From Chloranthus sessilifolius (taxonomy: Eukaryota; Streptophyta; Magnoliopsida; Chloranthales; Chloranthaceae): a DNA stretch of 64,000 bases. The stretch spans positions 146,835,725 to 146,899,724 of the forward strand of contig CM037588.1 in assembly GCA_021018995.1 (NCBI GenBank), written 5' to 3'. A program made the translations under genes and the position numbers. This document shows positions 57,878 to 64,000 of the stretch, piece by piece. The notes under the pieces are model-generated. The model was given only the letters and a program-made list of their open reading frames with translations. It searched no databases and was not told the origin of the DNA. The number at the start of each line of letters is the position of its first letter. The stretch's first letter is position 1.

Positions 57878-57982
57878 TTGTGCGCTTGTGTTAATCGATT
57901 AAAAATCTTTGCTTTAATCGATTGAAGCTGAATATTTTGAGTTTGTTGTGGATTCATCAATCTTTGTTTGTGAGCGTGGTGT
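57167..57982 (+). other. A/T-rich 5' leader
   Basis: No gene is seen. It has taggattt and tttaggaagttta units, a duplicated ~200-bp block (ttctttttccttattttcctc at 57360 and 57540), and A runs of 16-27 nt (57221-57241, 57851-57877). Confidence 0.6.
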
Positions 57983-60051
57983 ATGAGCTTTACTCGTTCT
58001 CATCACCCACATCTGCTACCATTTAATCTTGAGATCGAACGATCTTGTAGAGAGAATCGCAGAATTCAAAGGAATCAGTATCATCATACTGATACCATGA
58101 CTGATCAAAGGCAAGAAATGAATAGGAACAACCAGAATATCAATAATGGCAATAATGAAAATAATGGAAATGATGGGAATAACAATTACAATGAGGGCCC
58201 TAGAACACTCGAATATTATAATGATCCTGGTTTTTACGAGGATCAGGAATGTATAATGCATGATCCCATTCCAGGAAACCACTATGAATTCAAATCAGCG
58301 ATGATCCAAATGTTACCAATTTTCCATGGGTTAGTAAATGAAAATCCGCACGTTCATCTAAATGAATTCACTGGGGTATGCAAAATGTTCAGAGTCCACA
58401 ATGTCACTGATGAGATAGCTAAACTCCGACTCTTCCCTTTCTCTTTAGGGACAAGGCAAAAACGTGGTTTTATTCTTTAGAACCGCAATCTATTCAGAGT
58501 TGGGCAGAGCTACACCGTCAGTTTCTTAAAAAATATTTTCCCATGACCAAAGCCATTGAGTTGCGTCAGAAGATTCAATTCTTTTCCCAACAACCTACTG
58601 AAACATTCCATGAATGTTGGGAACGTTTTAAGGAATTGATTAAGAGTTGTCCAAATCATCAAGTTCCAAGGTGGCAACAGGTCCAAAGTTTTTATAATGG
58701 GTGATTCTCAAGAGAGACGATGGTTGATGCATCGTGGTGGATCATGTGCCACAAAAGAAGTCGATGAATTGTGGGCATTGTTTGAGAAGTTATACCAAAC
58801 TTCGATACAAAGTGAAACTCCGAACTAACTTGGATTTGGCATCTAAATCTCATGTGTTGACAAGAGATGGATTATATAATGTCAAAAATAATACCTCTGA
58901 TCTATCGACAAAGGTTGATATGTTGTCCAAGCAAATGAATATGTTGTTAGCTACGACCAAGCAAGCTAAAGCTCCTGTCACCCCCACTGTGTGTTCAATT
59001 TGTAACCACCCAGGTCACATGGCTAATGAGTGCCCCACTACCTTGTCATTATTCCCTGATGAACCTACTCCTCAAGAGGAGGTGAATCTGACTCAATCTT
59101 ATCAACGGCAGGGTAGAAACATATACTCCAATACCTATAACTCGGAATGGAAAAATCACCCCAACATAGGATGGGGTGGTTCGAACCAAACTGGTCAGGT
59201 AAACCAGCAGTATAGAGCCAACACAATGGGTGGACAACAAAATTTCCGCCCACAACAGAATCCCACTACCTAGCAGAATTCTAATTTCCAGCAGAACCCT
59301 CCTTATTACCATCCGAATTCTGATAACCCAAAATATCAGAATTTTAATCAGAATTTTAATGAACCTCAGGCTACCGTTTCTAGAGATACTGATTTGGAGG
59401 AAAAGGTGATGTGAAGCATGCATGCTTTCCAACGATGATGATAGATCAATTTAGTCAAACAAATCGGTGAGTCAACGAGAGGAAGGTAGGCTCCCTAGCC
59501 AACCCATCAACAATCCTCGAGGTCAAGCACCACCTGATGCAGGACCATCGAATAGTCAACAGTTGAAAGCTGTTACGGTGCTGAGAAGTGGAAGAGAAGT
59601 TGATAATCAAGTGGAAATGCCTATGGAATCTGATCAGGAAAAAGAGGAAGCAAGAGAAGCAGCAAAAGAGAAAGAAAACAAATCAGAGAAAAGAACAGAG
59701 AAAGAAAAAAGAACAAAGAAAGAGAAAGAGCAAAGAAAAGAGAAGGGAAAAGACAAAGTAACCGAGGATGAGTCTCCCTCAACTGTCCAACTAGGACATG
59801 AACAAGAATCAAAAATGGAACCTGCACCTTATGTCCCAAGGGCACCATTCCCTCAATGCCTAACTCCTCCATCTAGAATGGGAAAGGGACCAGCAAAAAT
59901 GGAAGAAATTTTCGAAACATTCAAGCAAGTAAAGATAAATCTTCCATTGCTTGAAACAATCAAACAAGTGCCTAAGTATCCAAATTTTTCAAAGATTTAT
60001 GCACTCGTAAGCGAAAGGCGCATACTCATATTTCCAAGAAAGTGTTCCTGA
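57983..60051 (+). pseudogene. Gag of second Athila element, frameshifted
   Basis: The N-terminal part (57983-58480) has an asparagine-rich stretch and MLPIFHGLVNENPHVHLNEF. The capsid continues in another frame (about 58450-58703: WAELHRQFLKKYFPMTKAIE). A third segment (58734-59273) carries the zinc knuckle CSICNHPGHMANEC, and a fourth (59467-60051) is lysine/glutamate-rich and leads towards the protease. At least three frameshifts or stops separate them. Either ATG 57983 or ATG 58100 (MTDQRQEMNR) could be the start; the second resembles the start of the sister gag. Confidence 0.8.
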
Positions 60052-63000
60052 CTAATCAAGTCAGTTCAATATTACAATTGGAAACCCCACGAAAATTGAA
60101 AGACCCTGGAGTTCCAATTGTTCCATGTGTCATTGGTGGCCAACCAATTGGAAAAGCGCTATTGGATTTGGGAGCAAGTGTGAATCTAATCCCATACTCA
60201 ATATACGAGAAACTCGGATTGGGTGAATTGCAACCCACGACGGTCACACTCCAACTGGCTGATAGGTCAGAAAGAAGACCTAGGGGAATTATCGAGGATG
60301 TTTTGGTTGGAATAGACAAGTTTGTCTTTCCAGTGGACTTTATTGTTTTAGACATGGAACCGCCTGTTAAATCAATTAATCAAGTCCCCATCATCCTTGG
60401 ACGTCCGTTTCTCGCCACTGCAAACGCTTGCATTAATTGTCGAACGGGAGTCATGGACGTTTCTTTTGGGAACATGAAGGTCAGATTGAACATATTTCAT
60501 GCGATGAACCATTTCCCTAATGAGGATGAGGTCGAATGTTTTTACATCGATCAGATGGACGAAGTGGTGGATGAAGCATTACCATCAATGCTCACCAAAG
60601 AAGAATTTGAAACCGCTTTGTTGGCCATCTATGAAGAAAAAGGATCCGAAAGGAAGCAGTCCGAAGAGACGAGGTTGAGTTGAGTTTATCATGTCCATAT
60701 GATAACTTATGTGAAGTTGTGACTAAGATAGAACCGTTACCCATTGAAGTAAAAGCTGAACCGACTCCATCAATTGAGGAGCCACCAACTGTGGAATTGA
60801 AACAGTTGCCTGAATCGCTCAAATACGCTTTTCTGGGGCCACGAGAAACGTTTTCGGTGATAATTTCATCCACGTTGTCTGAAGAACAAGAGCATGACCT
60901 GTTGAAAGTGCTTCTAGATCACAAGCTGCTATCGGATGGACTCTAGGGATTTAAAAGGATTGACCCATCGGTATGTATGCACAAAATACATCCGAAGATG
61001 AGAGTAAACCATCGAGAGAACCGCAGAGGTGACTTAATCCGAACATGCAAGAAATCGCTTTAAAGGAAATCATTAAATTACTCGATCTTTGGAATCATCT
61101 ATCCGATTCGATAGTGAATGGGTTAGTCCAAATCAAATTGTCCCAAAAAGTTCTAATCACGCGTGAAAGAAACCGCGAAAGGAGAATTGTTGCCTACTCG
61201 TGAAACTCTTGGGTGGGCGATACATTGATTATAGAAAATTGAACATAGCTACCGAAGGATCATTTTCCCTTCCGCTCATCGATCAAATCCTCGAGAAGTT
61301 AGCAGGGCAAGAGTTTTATTGCTTTCTTGATGGTTATTCGGGATACAATCAAGTGCCCGTTTTTCCACCTGATCAAGAGAAAACGACATTCACATGCCCT
61401 TACGGTACTTTTGCATATCGAAGGATGCCGTTCGGCTTATGTAATGCACCTGCTACTTTCCAACGATGTATGTTGGCCATATTTTCAGATATGATTGACA
61501 AGTTCATCGAGGTGTTCATGGGCGACTTCTGGGGTTTCGGGAAAAACGTTTGGTTCTTGTTTGAATCACCTCGCACAAGTTTTACAACGTTGTGTGGATT
61601 CTAAACTTGTTCTTAGCTGGGAGAAGAGCCATTTCATGGTTCAACAAGGAATTGTTCTGGGGCATATTGTTTCCAAGAAAGGAATTGAAGTGGATAAGGC
61701 CAAAGTCGACCTAATTGCCAATTTGCCCCCACCAAAGAGTGTTCGCCAAATTCGATCATTTTTGGGGCATGCTGGATTTTATAGGCGATTCATTAAGGAT
61801 TTCAGCAAGGTGGCTAAACCTTTATGTACCTTGCTTGGTAAAGATGTCCCTTTTGAATTTGATGAGCATTGCATGAAATCATTTCTGAAGCTGCGTGAAC
61901 TCTTATCAACTGCACCAATAATCCAACCACCGGATTATTCTCTCCCATTCGAACTCATGTGTGATGCATCTGATTACGCTATCGGAGCTGTTTTAGGGCA
62001 AAGGGTGAACAAATTACCTCACGTAATTTATTATGCCAGTAAGACGTTGATCGATGCACAGCTTAACTACACCACCACTGAGAAAGAACTATTAGCTGTG
62101 GTGTATGCTCTGGATAAATTTCGTTCTTATCTGCTTGGATAAAAAATAGTGGTCTTTTCAGACCACTCTGCATTGAAATATTTGTTAGCAAAGAAGGATG
62201 CCAAACCACGATTGATCCGCTGGATTCTGCTACTTCAAGAGTTTAATTTCGAAATCAAGGATAAAAAGGGAGTCGAGAATGTTGTGGCTGATCACTTGTC
62301 TCGCATTTTGCTTGAAGAATTGGTTACACCTGAACCTATCCGGGACACTTTTCCGGATGAGAAATTAATGGCAATTGACGCGACCGCTACGAAAGTTTGT
62401 TGGTTTGCCAATATCGTGAATTATTTGGTCACAGGCAAAATCCCTACTGAATGGGGAAAGAATGATAAGAACCTCTTCTTCTCCCAGATCAAATACTATT
62501 TTTGGGATGAACCACATTTGTTCAAGATCTGTTCAGATTAAATCATCAGGAGATGTGTACCAGCAGAAGAGCAACTTAGCGTTCTCGATTTCGGCCATGC
62601 TGGAGCCTGTGGAGGCCATTTTGGAGGACAGAAGACTGCATAGAAAATTCTTCAAAGCGGATTCTACTGGCCCTCCATCTTTCGTGATGCTGCTCAATTT
62701 TGCAAAGAATGCCAAAGATGTCAGCAGCTTGGAAATATTTCAAAACGGAATATGATGCCCCTTAACCCGATTTTGATTGTTGAAATTTTTGATGTTTGGG
62801 GGATTGACTTCATGGGTCCTTTTCCCCCATCTTTTGGGTATTCATACATTCTCGTAGCTGTTGACTACGTTTCCAAATGAATTGAAGCTGTGGCAACCCG
62901 TTCAAATGACCACAAAGTGGTGGTCAAATTTCTGAAGGAAAATGTCTTTAATAGATTCGGGTTTCCACGTGCGATCATTAGTGATGGCGGTTCGCACTTC

Positions 63001-63681
63001 TGCAACCGCCATTTTACTACTTTAATGAAGAAATACGGCGTCACCCACAAGGTTGCAACGCCGTATCACCCGCAAACTAGTGGTCAGGTGGAAGTGTCGA
63101 ATCGAGAGATTAAACGAATTTTACAAAAGACGGTACGATCGGATAGAAGAGACTGGTCAAACCGCTCTCGATGCTCTGGGCCTATCGTCGCCTTCAAGAC
63201 ACCAATTGGAATGTCTCCGCTCGTAATTGTCTACGGAAAGCATGCCATCTTCCCTGAATTGGAGCATAAAGCATTTTGGGCCATCAAAAGATTAAATTTC
63301 GATATGCAAGCAGCAGGATCAAATCGAAGGCTACAGCTAAGTGAATTGGAAGAGCTACACTATGGTGCGTATGAAAACTCAAAGATGTACAAAGAAAGGT
63401 ATAAGAAGCTGCATGATGAGTCAATTTCTCGGAAAGAGTTTCACATTGGGCAAAAGGTTTGGCTATTTAATTCCAGACTAAAGCTTCACCCGGGAAAACT
63501 GAAATCGAGATTGGAAGGCCCGTATCAGGTTGTTTCTATTAGTGTGCATGGTGCGATTGAGATCCGCAGTCTCACGGACAATCGAGTTTTTAAAGTGAAT
63601 GGGCAACGTCTTAAACCGGTGTTTGAGCCCATAACCCAGATGAGAATTGAGGCAATGCACCTTAGTGACCCAGATTCTTGA
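60042..63681 (+). pseudogene. Pol of second Athila element, degenerate
   Basis: Pieces in order: protease (60042-60683, LLDLGASVNLIPYSIYEKLG), a linker (60680-60946), reverse transcriptase (61200-61604, FLDGYSGYNQ and FGLCNAPATF), RT end and RNase H (61495-62142, CDASDYAIGAVLGQRV; 62149-62541, FSDHSALKYL), and integrase (62755-63681, IISDGGSHF and [15 protein letters not shown]-type C-terminus). The catalytic FMDD box reads FMGD, so a metal-binding Asp is lost, and several frameshifts and stops (for example 62140-62142, 62878-62880) separate the parts. The region 60946-61200 is especially damaged. Confidence 0.88.
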
Positions 63682-64000
63682 TCAATGAAGAGGTCGAGTT
63701 GTCGACACTTAAACTCAGCGCTTCCTGGGAGGCAACCCAGTGTGTTTTATTTATTTTCGTTTTCATTTTTGTTTTTTGTTAGTTCTAGAATATTAGTTTT
63801 TAGTTTAGTTTAGGTTGTTTTTAATTTCCAAATTAGTGTAGCCACATTACCTTCAATCTATTTTTGGTCATGTTCTAATTTTATGCACATATTCTCTGCA
63901 CTTGGTCTTTGTGTTGAGGTACTTTTCAACAGGTTTGGGGGTGTGCTACTTATTTCAATCAATGAGGACATTGTCATTTTTAGGTTTGGGGGTATGATTC
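63682..64000 (+). other. Start of Athila 3' UTR
   Basis: It contains agcgcttcctgggaggcaaccca (63717-63739) and two aggtttgggggt tracts (about 63930 and 63982). The second was considered as the final polypurine tract, but the alignment with the complete element shows it is internal. Confidence 0.7.

Larger units (their letters stand above)
55701..64000 (+). mobile_element. Second Athila-type retrotransposon, runs off right edge
   Basis: 5' LTR 55701-57142, primer site 57149-57166, gag and pol remnants with many frameshifts, post-pol motif at 63717-63739, and the start of the 3' UTR. The end of the window (63840-64000) matches the minus strand of about 39115-39290 in the complete element, so roughly 2 kb plus the 3' LTR lie beyond. 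The predicted target duplication is ccgag (55696-55700). It lacks the env-position block present in the complete element. Confidence 0.9.

Noticed and set aside
63982-64000. 3' LTR start of the second Athila element
   Set aside because: The aggtttgggggta-tgattc junction looks like polypurine tract plus LTR, but alignment with the complete element places it about 2 kb before the real 3' LTR.

Overview
The window is nuclear DNA from a flowering plant. It is A/T-rich and intron-containing, and it is dominated by nested LTR retrotransposons of plant-specific lineages (Athila-type Ty3/gypsy, chromovirus-type Ty3/gypsy, a small Ty1/copia-like element). The only intact host gene I can support is a G-type lectin S-receptor-like kinase. 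Species cannot be named from the sequence.

Layout. 1-8402: the 3' part of an Athila-like element that seems to lack pol. Its gag-like ORF is split by an antisense chromovirus solo LTR (1378-3895, perfect 5-bp target duplication), and its 3' UTR holds a small fold-back transposon. 8403-15698: the 3' end and 3' LTR of a chromovirus, with a second solo LTR nested in it (10443-12992), followed by an inverted partial copy of the same LTR carrying a CACTA-type MITE. 15699-17081: intergenic DNA and the kinase promoter. 17082-28973: the receptor kinase gene, 7 exons and 841 codons, reading frame intact. Its introns carry an antisense solo LTR, a CACTA MITE, three fold-back elements with 9-12 bp target duplications, and smaller hairpins. 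29060-30649: a copia-like non-autonomous element with a CACTA MITE inserted exactly at its LTR/primer-binding-site boundary.

30650-55700 is one repeat-rich unit, interrupted at 35510-50116 by a complete Athila-type element on the minus strand (target duplication ctata on both sides). The interrupted unit holds minisatellites, an interspersed GATGGGAC array that continues across the insertion, three clusters of GCGC/ATTA motifs each ending in a TATA box, two related segments with a covarying 3' hairpin, and a decayed plant mobile domain (PMD) gene. 55701-64000: a second, plus-strand Athila-type element with many frameshifts, running off the right edge.

The complete Athila element (35510-50116) has two LTRs, an Asp-tRNA-like primer site, gag, a nearly continuous pol, an extra env-position ORF and a small acidic/proline-rich ORF with two repeated EIID motifs. 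The stop codons I checked are all explainable by C-to-T changes. The plus-strand element at the right lacks the 3-kb env-position block.

The most unusual theme is that each LTR family, and the PMD unit, has its own dense array of short palindromes (TCGATTAATCGA, TCGATGCATCGA, ATCGATCGAT, CTCGCGCGAG, ATTGCGCG) placed close to its promoter. A 21-bp array unit is duplicated in only one LTR of the complete element, so the arrays are still changing length.
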